A stretch of DNA of 64,000 nt, from contig CAVZKP010000016.1 of the NCBI GenBank assembly GCA_963775875.1, positions 186,001-250,000 of the forward strand. Direction: 5' to 3'. The stretch's first letter is position 1. Every line of letters starts with the position of its first letter. Under the pieces are notes generated by a model. It was not told the DNA's origin and did no database searches. It saw nothing but the letters and a program-made list of their open reading frames with translations. The position numbers and the translations under genes were made by a program. Of the stretch, positions 27,412 through 36,885 are shown piece after piece. This DNA comes from AP-15 sp963775875 (GTDB lineage: Bacteria > Pseudomonadota > Alphaproteobacteria > ATCC43930 > CGMCC-115725).

Positions 27412-28263
27412 ATGGAAATTCGCCGCATGGGGCCGCAGATCGGCGTCGAAGTGACCGGCGTCGACGTCAAGACCCTCGACGACAACGGTTTTGCGCCGAT
27501 CTATCAGGCCTGGCTCGACCATAACGTCATGGTGGTGCGCGACCAGGAGCTGACGATCCCGGACTTCCTGCGCTACAGCCGGCGCTTTGGCCCGGTGGTG
27601 CCGCATCCGTCGAAATCGACGCGCAACCCGGAATATCCCGAGATCACGATGCTGGGCGTCGACAAATTCGACGCCGAGGGCAAGTTGCGCGACGAGATCT
27701 ATCGCCGCGGCGCCGAGGGCTGGCATACCGATGGCGCCTACAACCAGGCGCCGTTCAAGGCGACCCAGCTTTATGCGCTGGCCATCCCCAGCCGTGGCGG
27801 CAACACCCTCTTCGCCAATGCCTACGCCGCCTACGACGCATTGCCGCAGCGGCTGAAAGATCGGCTCGACGCGGTGATCGGCGCCTTCGCCTATGGCGGG
27901 AGCCGCGGCAAGTCGCGGCTGCTAAACCCGGAGGACCAGGATTGGACCCCGGTATTTCATCCGATCATCCGCACCCATCCGGAAACCGCGCGCAAATCGC
28001 TCTATTTCGATCCGGGCAAGATCTGCTACCTGGTCGGCGTCGAAGAAACCGAGAGTGACGCGCTGATCGCCGAATTGAAGGAGCGCATGATCGCGCCGCA
28101 GGCCGAATACCACCATGTCTGGCGCCAGGGCGACATCGTGATCTGGGACAATCGCTGCTCGTATCACAAGGCCGCCGGCGACTATCCGCCCGAGGAAGAC
28201 CGCATCCACTGGCGGGTGTCGATCAACGATTTCGGCGTCGAAGCCCTCGAAGCGGCGGAGTAA
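27412..28263 (+). CDS. TauD/TfdA family 2-oxoglutarate dioxygenase (copy 1)
   Basis: 283 residues from ATG 27412 (GGGAGAGAG upstream). Iron ligands are His and Asp in 'GWHTDGAYNQAP' and the distal His in 'NRCSYHKAAGDY', with 2-oxoglutarate-binding Arg in 'RIHWRVSI'. The N-terminal 'IGVEVTGVDVKTLDD' is the family start. TauD/TfdA enzymes hydroxylate taurine, alkyl sulfates, phenoxyacetates and similar compounds. A second family member follows after 5 bp, so the pair is co-transcribed. Confidence 0.9.
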   Translation: MEIRRMGPQIGVEVTGVDVKTLDDNGFAPIYQAWLDHNVMVVRDQELTIPDFLRYSRRFGPVVPHPSKSTRNPEYPEITMLGVDKFDAEGKLRDEIYRRGAEGWHTDGAYNQAPFKATQLYALAIPSRGGNTLFANAYAAYDALPQRLKDRLDAVIGAFAYGGSRGKSRLLNPEDQDWTPVFHPIIRTHPETARKSLYFDPGKICYLVGVEETESDALIAELKERMIAPQAEYHHVWRQGDIVIWDNRCSYHKAAGDYPPEEDRIHWRVSINDFGVEALEAAE

Positions 28264-28268
28264 GGCTG

Positions 28269-29162
28269 ATGAGCATCGAAGTCGTTCCGTTCGAAGCCGG
28301 GCTCGGCGCCGAGATCCGCGGCGTCGACCTGCGCGAGCCGCTCGCCGCGGCCGATCGCGACCAGATCCGCGCCGCCTGGCTCGAACACCTGGTCCTGCGG
28401 TTTCGCGATCAGCCGCTCAGCGACGCGCAGCACATGGCGTTCACCGGCCAGTTCGGCGAGCTCGAATTCAACCCGGCGGCGCTGATCGCCAGGCAATACG
28501 GCGTCGAAACCCAGACCGACGGAAGGCGCCGCGAAATTCCGCCGGAAATCTCGGTCATCTCCAACATCGTCGAAGACGGCAAGGCGATCGGCGGCCTCGG
28601 CGATGGCGAGGCGTTCTGGCACACCGACAGCTCGTTTGTCGACGTGCCGCCGGCGGCGAGCCTGTTGCGTTCGCTGGAAATCCCGCCGCCGAGCACGCGC
28701 GGCAACGGCGCCACCTATTTCCTCAACATGTATTCGGCCTACGAGACCCTGCCGGACGAGACCAAACAGCGCATCGCCGCGATGACGGCGGTGCACGCCG
28801 CGACCCATTCGAGCGGCGGCAAGGCGCATAAGGGGTTCGAGAGCGTCAGCGATGTGACCAAGGTGCCGGGGGCGCGTCAGCCGCTGGTCCGCACCCATCC
28901 GGAAACCGGGCGCAAGGCCTTGTTCCTCGGGCGGCGGATCAACGCTTACCTGCTCGGCCTGTCGGTCGAAGACAGCGAGGCGCTGCTCGACGAGCTGTGG
29001 GCGCACACGACCCAGGAGAAATTCACCTGGCGCCAGGATTGGCGGGTCGGCGATCTGATCTGGTGGGACAATCGCTGCGCCATGCACCGGCGCGACGCTT
29101 TCGACCCGGCGAGCCGCCGGCTGATGCACCGCACCCAGCTCAAGGGCACCCGGCCGGTCTGA
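28269..29162 (+). CDS. TauD/TfdA family 2-oxoglutarate dioxygenase (copy 2)
   Basis: 297 residues. 'AFWHTDSSFVDVPPAASLL' provides the His-x-Asp pair, 'NRCAMHRRDAFDP' the distal His and 'RLMHRTQLKG' the Arg. The N-terminal 'LGAEIRGVDLREPL' is typical. It differs strongly from copy 1 outside the motifs, so the two are not a recent duplication and probably act on different substrates or successive steps. Sulfonate use is possible given a TauE-type exporter at 37 kb, but no transporter adjoins the pair. Confidence 0.9.
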   Translation: MSIEVVPFEAGLGAEIRGVDLREPLAAADRDQIRAAWLEHLVLRFRDQPLSDAQHMAFTGQFGELEFNPAALIARQYGVETQTDGRRREIPPEISVISNIVEDGKAIGGLGDGEAFWHTDSSFVDVPPAASLLRSLEIPPPSTRGNGATYFLNMYSAYETLPDETKQRIAAMTAVHAATHSSGGKAHKGFESVSDVTKVPGARQPLVRTHPETGRKALFLGRRINAYLLGLSVEDSEALLDELWAHTTQEKFTWRQDWRVGDLIWWDNRCAMHRRDAFDPASRRLMHRTQLKGTRPV

Positions 29163-29232
29163 GGCGCGAATCTCCACCGGTCAGCTTTTTGGGGCCGATC
29201 ATCTTTGGGGCCGGTCCGCTCTCCGGGACCGG

Positions 29233-29466
29233 TCAGCGGGGACGCGAGCGGCTGACGGATTTGATCACCCCGCGCGGCCGCCCCGAGACTTCCGCGATCT
29301 TGCGGTCCTGGGCCTCGATATAGGGTTTCGCGGTCGCGTCGCCGTCGATGCCGCCGAGTTCCGAACTGGGGACTTTGCGGTTGGAGCTGCGGGCGCCATC
29401 CTCGTAGAGCACGTCAAAGAACACGAAACCGTTGGCATTGGCCGCGGGCTTTTCGCGTCTGGGCAT
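29233..29466 (-). CDS. Small conserved hypothetical protein
   Basis: 77 residues: basic N-terminus, central beta stretch 'GFVFFDVLYEDGARSSNRKVPSSELGGIDGDATAKPYIEAQDRKIAEVSG' region, and a basic tail 'PRGVIKSVSRSRPR'. The pattern resembles short alphaproteobacterial proteins of unknown function. It is the last of five small minus-strand genes. No catalytic motif. Basic ends and small size leave nucleic-acid binding possible, but that is only inference. Confidence 0.6.
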   Translation of the reverse strand: MPRREKPAANANGFVFFDVLYEDGARSSNRKVPSSELGGIDGDATAKPYIEAQDRKIAEVSGRPRGVIKSVSRSRPR

Positions 29467-29531
29467 CTTTCACCTCAATCAATCGGGGCCTGGTCAATCA
29501 ATCGGGCCGGAAATTCCGGCGGCGCCGGCGA

Positions 29532-29717
29532 TCAGCCGCCCCGGCCGTGGTCGCCACGCTCCAGCCGCTCGAGAAACCCTTCGAAATACGCCCACAATTC
29601 GGCGTCGACCTCCCTGGCGGCGAGCGGTCTGCCCGGTCCCGCCTTGACCAGTTCCTGCTGCTGGCGCGACGCCTCGCAGGCGAGCAGGGCGGCAGCGATC
29701 TTGTTCCCCTCCGACAT
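29532..29717 (-). CDS. Small hypothetical protein
   Basis: 61 residues from ATG 29717, chosen because a GAGGAGA stretch lies just upstream; a longer frame to 29765 exists. Mainly helical, 'NKIAAALLACEASRQQQELVKAGPG' followed by 'VDAELWAYFEGFLERLERGD'. The single cysteine and amphipathic helices give no functional hint. Part of the minus-strand cluster 29233-30596. Confidence 0.5.
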   Translation of the reverse strand: MSEGNKIAAALLACEASRQQQELVKAGPGRPLAAREVDAELWAYFEGFLERLERGDHGRGG

Positions 29718-29783
29718 GGCGGTCTCCTCGGGCTCTGGCCGGTGCACGGCCGCATGCTCGCGCATGTTCCCGCGGATGACCAG

Positions 29784-29990
29784 CTAGACCGCAAGGGTTT
29801 TGTCGACCACGCGATAGGTTTTCAGCCCCAATCCGCGCGCCATATCCTTGGCCCGCTGTCTCGCCTCGTCCTTATTGTCGACCAGAAAGGTCTCCGGCTG
29901 GCCGATCGCGCCATTGCCCTCCTCCTCGCGTTTGGAGATGGTCGCGCGAAACCCGGCCCCGGCCTGCTGGATGGTCAATCGAATGATCAT
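29784..29990 (-). CDS. Small hypothetical protein (dsRBD-like size)
   Basis: 68 residues from ATG 29990. Beta-beta-alpha pattern: 'MIIRLTIQQAGAGFRATISKRE', then 'PETFLVDNKDEARQRAKDMARGLGLKTYRVVDK'. The helix 'DEARQRAKDMARGLGL' and flanking strands suggest a compact domain of about 65 residues. Its ATG overlaps the stop of the upstream gene (ATGA), so the two are translationally coupled. Function unknown. Confidence 0.55.
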   Translation of the reverse strand: MIIRLTIQQAGAGFRATISKREEEGNGAIGQPETFLVDNKDEARQRAKDMARGLGLKTYRVVDKTLAV

Positions 29991-30199
29991 GGCTCGACCT
30001 TGGTGCTGGGGTCGGTCCGGTCGTGATCTTCGGATTGCCTGATCCGCTCTCGCGCCAGATCGAGCCACGGCTCGCGCACCACCCGGCCGCGATTGACCCA
30101 GGGCGGGCCGTCCGGATCGCTCGCCTCATAGAGCGTTTGCGCCAGTTTCTCGACGGAGCGCCGTATCTCTGGTCCGACCATTTGCAAACCTCTCGCCAT
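29987..30199 (-). CDS. Small hypothetical protein
   Basis: 70 residues from ATG 30199: 'GPEIRRSVEKLAQTLYEASDPDGPPWVNRGRVVREPWLDLARERI', a helix, a short turn with Trp, and a second helix. Charged and soluble. Coupled by overlap to the next gene. I do not recognise the family. Confidence 0.5.
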   Translation of the reverse strand: MARGLQMVGPEIRRSVEKLAQTLYEASDPDGPPWVNRGRVVREPWLDLARERIRQSEDHDRTDPSTKVEP

Positions 30200-30251
30200 G
30201 TTGGATTTTTGGTCCCGCCCGCGCGACCGGTTTCGGCCGTGCGGGCTTTGG

Positions 30252-30596
30252 TCAGTCGGGTAGCGCCGGCGCTGGCAGGTCTTCGCCGGCCGCCCCGGCC
30301 TCGTCGGACAATCGGGCGAGGTCGTCGAGCACCTTGCCGATCAATTCCCGGCGACGCGGGTCCTGCGCGTCGGGCGTCGCGGCGAACAGCTGGATCAGAT
30401 ACCGCGCCTTCGCCGCCGCCTCGGGCCAGGTCGTCGACGGCCCGGCCACGGCATAGCGCTCGAATTCCTCCTGGCGGCGCCGCAGGGCCGCCTGGTCGGC
30501 CTGCACCTCATGGAGGCGCCGGCGGATCTCGGTCGACTTCTGGGCAACCATGCCGCGATGCTCGTCGAGCTCCACCGGTCCGTCCGTCACCGCCAT
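30252..30596 (-). CDS. Hypothetical coiled-coil protein
   Basis: 114 residues from ATG 30596. Residues about 15-55 ('MVAQKSTEIRRRLHEVQADQAALRRRQEEFERYAV' region) form a likely coiled coil, followed by a helical domain with 'AKARYLIQLFAATPDAQDPRRRELIGKVLDDLARL'. First gene of the five-gene small-protein cluster. No known enzyme motif; a structural or adaptor role would fit but is not shown. Confidence 0.55.
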   Translation of the reverse strand: MAVTDGPVELDEHRGMVAQKSTEIRRRLHEVQADQAALRRRQEEFERYAVAGPSTTWPEAAAKARYLIQLFAATPDAQDPRRRELIGKVLDDLARLSDEAGAAGEDLPAPALPD

Positions 30597-30684
30597 CCGC
30601 CTTTCCGCGGGTCGCGCCGTGCCAGCCGCTGCGCCGCCGCATTGCCGGCGACGCCGGCGGCGCATCTTAAAATCCCCCGCGGGC

Positions 30685-30705
30685 GGGCGATCGCACCGAT
30701 CGCCC
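30685..30705. other. Perfect 9-bp stem-loop in the region 30597-31284
   Basis: GGGCGATCG (30685-30693), loop CAC, CGATCGCCC (30697-30705). Very stable hairpin, but without an adjacent T-run in the plus direction. The rest of the 688 bp gap between the small-gene cluster and groES carries TATAAT at 30933-30938 without a good -35, and A/T-rich DNA from about 30900 onward. I see no gene there. Confidence 0.5.
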
Positions 30706-31159
30706 CCGTTGCGACGGCCTGATCAACCGGTTGAGCGCATCGCGGCGCCCGATCGGACAGTAGAAACCAGGAGCGGCGCAGCAAGCCCACCCGCTTCCGC
30801 CTTGGCGCCTCCGCTGGCCTTCTGAATGGGGATGGTAAAACCATTATCGCCTCGCCAACTTTTCCAGCCTGCTCTTGGCAAATTCGCACCCTTCCTAACG
30901 GGCTCGCGAAATCAAGCGCGGCGATATACGGGTATAATAGTTCTCTTTATTTGGGATTGACGGGTGCAGAATGCAACGAAGGCGATGATGATTATTTTGA
31001 TCGAGCGCAGGTCCCGGCGCCGCCGCCTTGCACCCCGGGGCGCGGCCGCTCGACCAAATCCGCCATCCGGCAATTTGGGTCGTCAGCGACTAAAATTCCG
31101 GCAGTCTTGGGTTTTTCATCGACAAATAATCTGCGGTTGCACCAACCAACTATTTCCCA

Positions 31160-31187
31160 TTGCAAATGAAAACTTTGTCCTCATGTA
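31160..31187 (+). promoter_or_regulatory. Sigma-32-like promoter for groESL
   Basis: TTGCAA at 31160-31165, 13-base spacer, then CCTCATGTA at 31179-31187, close to the heat-shock consensus CTTGAA...CCCCATNTA. The leader to groES would be about 95 bases. No CIRCE inverted repeat (TTAGCACTC...GAGTGCTAA) is present, so HrcA control is unlikely. RpoH is encoded at 6447-7331. Confidence 0.45.
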
Positions 31188-31284
31188 TCAAGCTGCGGCA
31201 AATCTTTGTCGCATCAAGCGGTTTTTCAACTGATCCAGAGCCCGGTTCCGGTGATCGGACGCGCTTCGGCTCGAGGAGACTACA

Positions 31285-31590
31285 TTGCGCCCATTGCAGG
31301 ATCGCGTCGTGGTTCGCCGCGTCGCCGCGGAGGAAAAGACCAAAGGCGGCATCTTTATTCCCGATACCGCACAGGAAAAGCCGATGGAGGGCGAGGTCGT
31401 CGCCGTCGGCCCGGGCGCCCGTTCGGAGAACGGAAGGATCTATCCGCTGGATGTCGCGGTCGGCGACCGGGTGCTGTTCGGCAAATGGTCCGGCACCGAG
31501 ATCAAGCTCGACGGCGAGGAACTCATCATCATCAAGGAATCGGACCTGATCGGGGTGGTCGAGACCACCGCATCGCGTCAGGCCGCGTGA
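31285..31590 (+). CDS. groES: Co-chaperonin GroES, TTG start
   Basis: 101 residues. 'RPLQDRVVVRRVAAEEKTKGGIFIPDTAQEKPMEGEVVAVGPG' is the standard GroES core with the mobile loop ('EEKTKGGIFIPDTAQEKP') that contacts GroEL, followed by 'VGDRVLFGKWSGTEIKLDGEELIIIKESDLIGVV'. There is no ATG in the proper place; TTG 31285 follows GAGGAG (31273-31278) at ideal distance and gives 'M-R-P-L-Q-D', only two residues shorter than the usual start. Forms the heptameric lid of the GroEL chamber. Gap to groEL is 10 bp. Confidence 0.95.
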   Translation: MRPLQDRVVVRRVAAEEKTKGGIFIPDTAQEKPMEGEVVAVGPGARSENGRIYPLDVAVGDRVLFGKWSGTEIKLDGEELIIIKESDLIGVVETTASRQAA

Positions 31591-31600
31591 GGAACACAGC

Positions 31601-33232
<1,632 letters not shown>

Positions 33233-33269
33233 GATCGCGCGGCAACGATAGCGGGTGCGCGTCGCCGTT

Positions 33270-33287
33270 GTTCCGGATCACCGGAAC
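33270..33287 (+). terminator. Possible hairpin terminator after groEL
   Basis: Perfect stem GTTCCGG / CCGGAAC with an ATCA loop, 38 bases behind the groEL stop. There is no clear T-run, so it may stabilise the 3' end or act weakly as a terminator. Confidence 0.35.
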
Positions 33288-33344
33288 CGCGGCGGCGAGC
33301 CCGCATTGGCGCTGCGGGCGGCGCCGGACGGCTAGGAAATTGCG

Positions 33345-33798
33345 ATGGAAACCAGCACGATGAGGCATCTGCGGCTGGCTGCCGAAAGCGGCGACGCCGC
33401 CGCGCAATTCAATCTCGGCGTCCTCTTCGACAGCCGTTTCGACGACAATGGCTATGCCGTCGCGGGCAATCGGGTGGAGGCGATCCGGTGGCTGCTGGCC
33501 GCCGCCGAGCAGGGCCTGCCGCGGGCGCAGAGCAGGCTCGCCGAACTTTATGCCGGCGGCCCGCAAGGCGCCGGCAAACTACGTCAACGCCTGTGCCTGG
33601 TTTCTGCTGGCGACGGCAAATGCGCGCGGCATTCACCGCGACCGGGCGCGGTCCGGCTATGAACGGACCGCCGCGCATTTGACCCCGGCGCAGCTGGTAA
33701 GAGCCAAGCGTATGGCCGGGCGATGGCGGGCGACCGCCCGCCCTCGGGCCGCCAGCGCCGGACCCGAAAGCATTCCCAGCGAAGGACAAGGGCAATGA
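33345..33798 (+). CDS. SEL1-like repeat protein (frame break)
   Basis: 'METSTMRHLRLAAESGDAAAQFNLGVLFDSRFDDNGYAVAGNRVEAIRWLLAAAEQGLPRAQSRLAELYAGG' contains two SEL1-type repeats (the 'A..G...AQ..LG..Y' pattern). A +1 base near 33575 moves the rest, 'NYVNACAWFLLATANARGIHRDRARSGYERTAAHLTPAQLVRAKRMAGRW', into the next frame, which supplies a third repeat and C-terminal helix. Corrected length is 150. SEL1 repeats mediate protein contacts; partner unknown. The stop overlaps the start of a microprotein (ATGA). Confidence 0.7.
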
Positions 33799-33881
33799 GG
33801 ACGTGGTTTGTTCCACCCGTGGTCATTCCGATTTTTGTGATCTTGATGGTCGTGGCCTTCGCCACCTATCGGGCGTTGTAA
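33795..33881 (+). CDS. 28-residue single-pass membrane microprotein
   Basis: ATG 33795 overlaps the stop of the SEL1-like gene (ATGA) and the frame runs 28 codons to TAA at 33879-33881. The product, beginning 'MRTWFVPPVVIPIFVILMVV' and ending in 'YRAL', is essentially one hydrophobic helix. The overlap and A/T-richer codons support translation, but a peptide this small cannot be proven by inspection. Possible small-subunit or regulator of a membrane complex. Confidence 0.5.
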   Translation: MRTWFVPPVVIPIFVILMVVAFATYRAL

Positions 33882-33912
33882 CCAAGAGGACTGGAACCAG
33901 AGGAGGACCGAA

Positions 33913-34110
33913 ATGGGAATTCAAATAAACAGCCGGACCAGCGGATTCAGAAAATGGTCGGAGGCCCATCCGGCGGCCGGGATCGCGCGATCCGGCGCCG
34001 CAGCGATGCAGCCCGGAAACGCCGCCGCCGCCGAACTCGATCCGGCCAACCCGATGCCGGCCCCGCAACCGCACCGTCCCTGGCTCGTCCCCGGGGTCGG
34101 CAAGCTCTGA
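33913..34110 (+). CDS. Small hypothetical protein
   Basis: 65 residues from ATG 33913, with a strong GAGGAGG just upstream. 'MGIQINSRTSGFRKWSEAHPAAGI' is followed by an Ala/Pro-rich stretch with 'LDPANPMPAPQPHRPWLVPG'. Probably unstructured, unrecognised. Third gene after SEL1-like and the microprotein, spacing 31 bp, so likely the same transcript. Confidence 0.5.
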   Translation: MGIQINSRTSGFRKWSEAHPAAGIARSGAAAMQPGNAAAAELDPANPMPAPQPHRPWLVPGVGKL

Positions 34111-34384
34111 TGAAATCCGGGCAAATTCGGTGTGGCGGGCGGGCGGCCGCTGCGATTGCGTCGATCGCGTGAAACCTCCTCCGCCCTTGGCGCGGCTGCC
34201 GCGAGCCGGCCACCCGAGTTGCACTGCCGCCCGACAATGCCTATTGTCAGCAATGTCAGCTCCCCGTGGTTGGGCTTGCTCTGCCGGCTCCTGATCGAGC
34301 ACCGGACCCGCTCGTTACCGTGCTGTAGTTTGACCCGACGCTCGTTTCCGGGCGGCGGCGATTTTAGTTTTTGGAAGGACGACT

Positions 34385-34591
34385 ATGTCGATCGGAACCG
34401 TGAAGTGGTTCAACCTGCAAAAGGGTTACGGCTTTATCCAGCCCGAAGACGGCTCGCAGGACGTGTTCGTTCACGTCTCGGCGGTCGAGCGCTCGGGCAT
34501 CGGCAGCCTGCACGAAGGTCAGAAGCTCAGCTTCGAGCTCGAACGCGGCGATCGCGGCAAGACCTCGGCGGTCAATCTGAAGCAGGTCTAG
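34385..34591 (+). CDS. Cold-shock-domain protein
   Basis: 68 residues, a single CSD: 'GTVKWFNLQKGYGFIQPEDGSQDVFVHVSAVERSG'. It has RNP1 'KGYGFI' and RNP2 'VFVHV', both intact, so it should bind single-stranded RNA/DNA and melt structure. The gap before it (34111-34384) has no gene and may be a structured leader, as common for csp genes. GGAAGGAC precedes ATG 34385. Confidence 0.95.
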   Translation: MSIGTVKWFNLQKGYGFIQPEDGSQDVFVHVSAVERSGIGSLHEGQKLSFELERGDRGKTSAVNLKQV

Positions 34592-34695
34592 CGGGAAGGG
34601 GAGCGCGGCGCGCTCGCCGGAGCTCCCCACCGCCTCTCCACCGCCGCCGGCATCAGGCCGCGGCGGCCGAAACGACGCGAAGGAAACACTGGTCG

Positions 34696-34899
34696 ATGCA
34701 AGTTTTCGTGCGCGACAACGACCTCAATTCGGCATTGCGGGTCTTGAAGAAAAAGATGCAGCGCGAAGGCACCTTTCGCGAAATGAAGCGGCGGCGCGCC
34801 TATGAGAAGCCGTCGGAACGGCGGGTCCGGGAAAAGGCCGAAGCGATCCGCCGCTACCGCAAGACGATGCGCAAGCGCCTCGAGCGCGAGGGCTACTGA
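34696..34899 (+). CDS. rpsU: 30S ribosomal protein S21
   Basis: 67 residues, very basic: 'MQVFVRDNDLNSALRVLKKKMQREGTFREMKRRRAYEKPSERR' start matches S21, ending in 'RRYRKTMRKRLEREGY'. S21 binds the 3' domain of 16S rRNA at the platform and helps initiation. Located 104 bp behind the cold-shock gene, a frequent pairing in alphaproteobacteria. Confidence 0.96.
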   Translation: MQVFVRDNDLNSALRVLKKKMQREGTFREMKRRRAYEKPSERRVREKAEAIRRYRKTMRKRLEREGY

Positions 34900-34954
34900 A
34901 CGCAACCTGGCGTCGACGGCGCGCTCGAGGCACCACTGCCCGGCCGAGCGTCGC

Positions 34955-36112
34955 TTACCCGAGCGTCGCCTCGGTCCCCAGGATCACGGTGCTCTGCGAC
35001 GACAGCACCCCGCCATTGCCGTGCGCCAGCGCGGTCTGGCAGCCGCCGACCTGGCGCGCGCCGCATTCGCCGCGCAATTGCCGCACCGCCTCGATCAGCA
35101 AAAACAGCCCGTACATGCCGGGGTGGCAATAGGACAGGCCGCCGCCATTGGTGTTGACCGGCAGGCTGCCGCCCGGCGCGATGCGGCCGCCGGCGACAAA
35201 GCCGCCGCCCTCGCCCTTGGCGCAGAAGCCGAGATCCTCGAGAAACAGGATCGGGTTGATCGTGAACGCGTCGTACAGTTCGAGCACGTCGATATCGGCG
35301 GGGCCGAGCCGGGCCATCTGATAGGCGGCGCGGCCCGAGGCCAAGGCCCCGGTCACGGTCAGGTCCGGCATGCTCGAAATGTTGGCGTGGGTGATCGCCT
35401 GGCCGCAGCCCAGCACATAGGCCGGCGGTTTTTTCAGCGAGCGGGCGGGCTCGGCGCCGGTCATGATCACCGCGCCGCCGCCATCGGTCACCAGGCAGAT
35501 GTCACGCACCGTGAACGGATAGCTGACCATCCGCGCCGCCAGCACTTCGGCGATCGTCAGCGGCTTCTTTTCCCAGGCGACCGGGTTCAACAGCGCCCAT
35601 TCGCGCGCCGCCACCGCGACCGCGGCCAGCTGCTCGCGGGTGGTGCCGAACTGGTGCATGTGGCGCGAGGCGGCCAGCGCGTAGGCGGTCGACGGCAGGA
35701 ACGGCCGGAACGGCGTCTCGTAGGGGTTGTATTCGCGCACCGAGGCGTGGCGGCGTCCGATGGTGCGCTGGGTCGAGCCATAGGCGATGACCGCGACCTT
35801 GCACAGGCCGAGCTGCAACGCCGCCTGCGCATGCGCCACATGAAACATGAAGGACGAGCCGCCGAGGATCGTGGTGTCGATAAACCCCGGCGAAATCCCG
35901 AGATACTCGGCCAGCGCCAGGCCCGAGGTGCGGCTTTGCGCGGTGGCGCAAATCAGCCCGTCGACATCGCCCAGGCCGAGCCCGCAATCGTCGAGGGCGC
36001 GATGGATCCCCTGGGCCATCAGGTCGATCGCGCTGAGGTCCTTGGCGACCGCGCCCAGATCGGATTCGGCGACGCCGACGATCGCCGCGCCGCCGCGCTG
36101 CAGCCCGTCCAT
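34955..36112 (-). CDS. Thiolase-like lipid-transfer family protein (SCP-x type)
   Basis: 385 residues of the thiolase fold as in SCP-x/steroid-thiolase proteins: 'DLMAQGIHRALDDCGLGLGDVDGLIC', 'ILGGSSFMFHVAHAQAALQLGLCKVAVIAYGSTQ', 'LVTDGGGAVIM', 'ELYDAFTINPILFLEDLGFCAKGEGG' and 'VNTNGGGLSYCHPGMYG'. The nucleophilic Cys position of normal thiolases is replaced by Ser in 'GGSSF', as in this non-classical subgroup. The distal 'HPG' and 'HGNGG' motifs are present. Its start overlaps the stop of the DUF35 gene (TGATG), the usual partner. Suggests retro-aldol or thiolysis of an acyl-CoA side chain. Confidence 0.87.
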   Translation of the reverse strand: MDGLQRGGAAIVGVAESDLGAVAKDLSAIDLMAQGIHRALDDCGLGLGDVDGLICATAQSRTSGLALAEYLGISPGFIDTTILGGSSFMFHVAHAQAALQLGLCKVAVIAYGSTQRTIGRRHASVREYNPYETPFRPFLPSTAYALAASRHMHQFGTTREQLAAVAVAAREWALLNPVAWEKKPLTIAEVLAARMVSYPFTVRDICLVTDGGGAVIMTGAEPARSLKKPPAYVLGCGQAITHANISSMPDLTVTGALASGRAAYQMARLGPADIDVLELYDAFTINPILFLEDLGFCAKGEGGGFVAGGRIAPGGSLPVNTNGGGLSYCHPGMYGLFLLIEAVRQLRGECGARQVGGCQTALAHGNGGVLSSQSTVILGTEATLG

Positions 36113-36495
36113 CACGCGCTCTCCAGCGGGGTGAAGACCGGATAGGCCGGCTCGTCGCCGCCGGGCGGATGGACCCGGAACCTGACCCGCATGCCGATCC
36201 GCACCGCCTCGGGCGCTACCGCCTCGACCCGGCTCATCAGCCGGAAGCCCTCGTCGCAATCGATCAGCGCGACGTTATAAGGGGCGCCCTCGCGCGGATG
36301 GGTGACCGTCGTCGCATAAACCGTGCCCAGCCCGGCGCTGACCCGCCATTCGAGCCGGTCGCTGCCGGTGAACGGGCAGATCAGCCGCGGAAAGAACACC
36401 GCCCGGCTGGCCTGCGGGCTCCACTGGTAAGCCAGTTCGCCGCGATCGAGATAGGATTGATAGATCGCCAGCGGCGATTGCGATATCCGCTCCAT
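36112..36495 (-). CDS. DUF35 / OB-fold acyl-CoA-associated protein
   Basis: 127 residues: N-terminal helix 'SPLAIYQSYLDRGELAYQWSP', the place of a rubredoxin-like zinc ribbon ('FFPRLICPFTGSDRLEWRVSAG', with only one Cys left), then an OB fold 'GTVYATTVTHPREGAPYNVALIDCDEGFRLMSRVE'. Such proteins form complexes with thiolase-fold partners (for example ChsH2 with Ltp2). The loss of zinc cysteines is notable. Translationally coupled to the thiolase gene. Confidence 0.83.
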   Translation of the reverse strand: MERISQSPLAIYQSYLDRGELAYQWSPQASRAVFFPRLICPFTGSDRLEWRVSAGLGTVYATTVTHPREGAPYNVALIDCDEGFRLMSRVEAVAPEAVRIGMRVRFRVHPPGGDEPAYPVFTPLESA

Positions 36496-36621
36496 TTCCC
36501 ACCCCTCCTCGAATCCCGGCGCCCGGTCGCGGCGCCCGGTCGCGGCATTGTCTGCGGCAGCACGGACGACCGCACCAGCGAACCCTCGCCGCCATCGCTC
36601 CCGCTGAAGTTGCGGCGGCGC

Positions 36622-36885
36622 TCAGGTCTTGGCGATCAGCGTGCCGATCAGATCGGCCGGCCACACCAGGCTGACCGGCGCGCTGGTCAATGCCGCGCCG
36701 AAAGACGGGTCGCCCTGGGCGAAATCGAATGCCAGATGATGGCTGAAATGCGCCAGCACCCCGGCGAGGTAGAGCCCGGTCAGCCATTTCCAGGCATTGT
36801 GCCGCTGTCGCGATCGGCCCGGTTTTGCGGCGGCCGGGGAAAACACTCGGCGTCCGAATTTGGGCAGTCCCGGCGGGCCGATCAT
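36622..36885 (-). CDS. Small membrane protein, hypothetical
   Basis: 87 residues from ATG 36885. A basic N-terminal third is followed by one clear hydrophobic helix ('WKWLTGLYLAGVLAHFSHHL', two His at its end) and a shorter hydrophobic stretch 'ALTSAPVSLVWPADLIGTLIA'. I recall short alphaproteobacterial proteins of this pattern, function unknown. Isolated between the DUF35 and TauE genes. Confidence 0.5.
   Translation of the reverse strand: MIGPPGLPKFGRRVFSPAAAKPGRSRQRHNAWKWLTGLYLAGVLAHFSHHLAFDFAQGDPSFGAALTSAPVSLVWPADLIGTLIAKT

Noticed and set aside
31090..31284. CIRCE element for HrcA before groES
   Set aside because: The inverted repeat TTAGCACTC...GAGTGCTAA is not present; a sigma-32-like promoter explains the control better.
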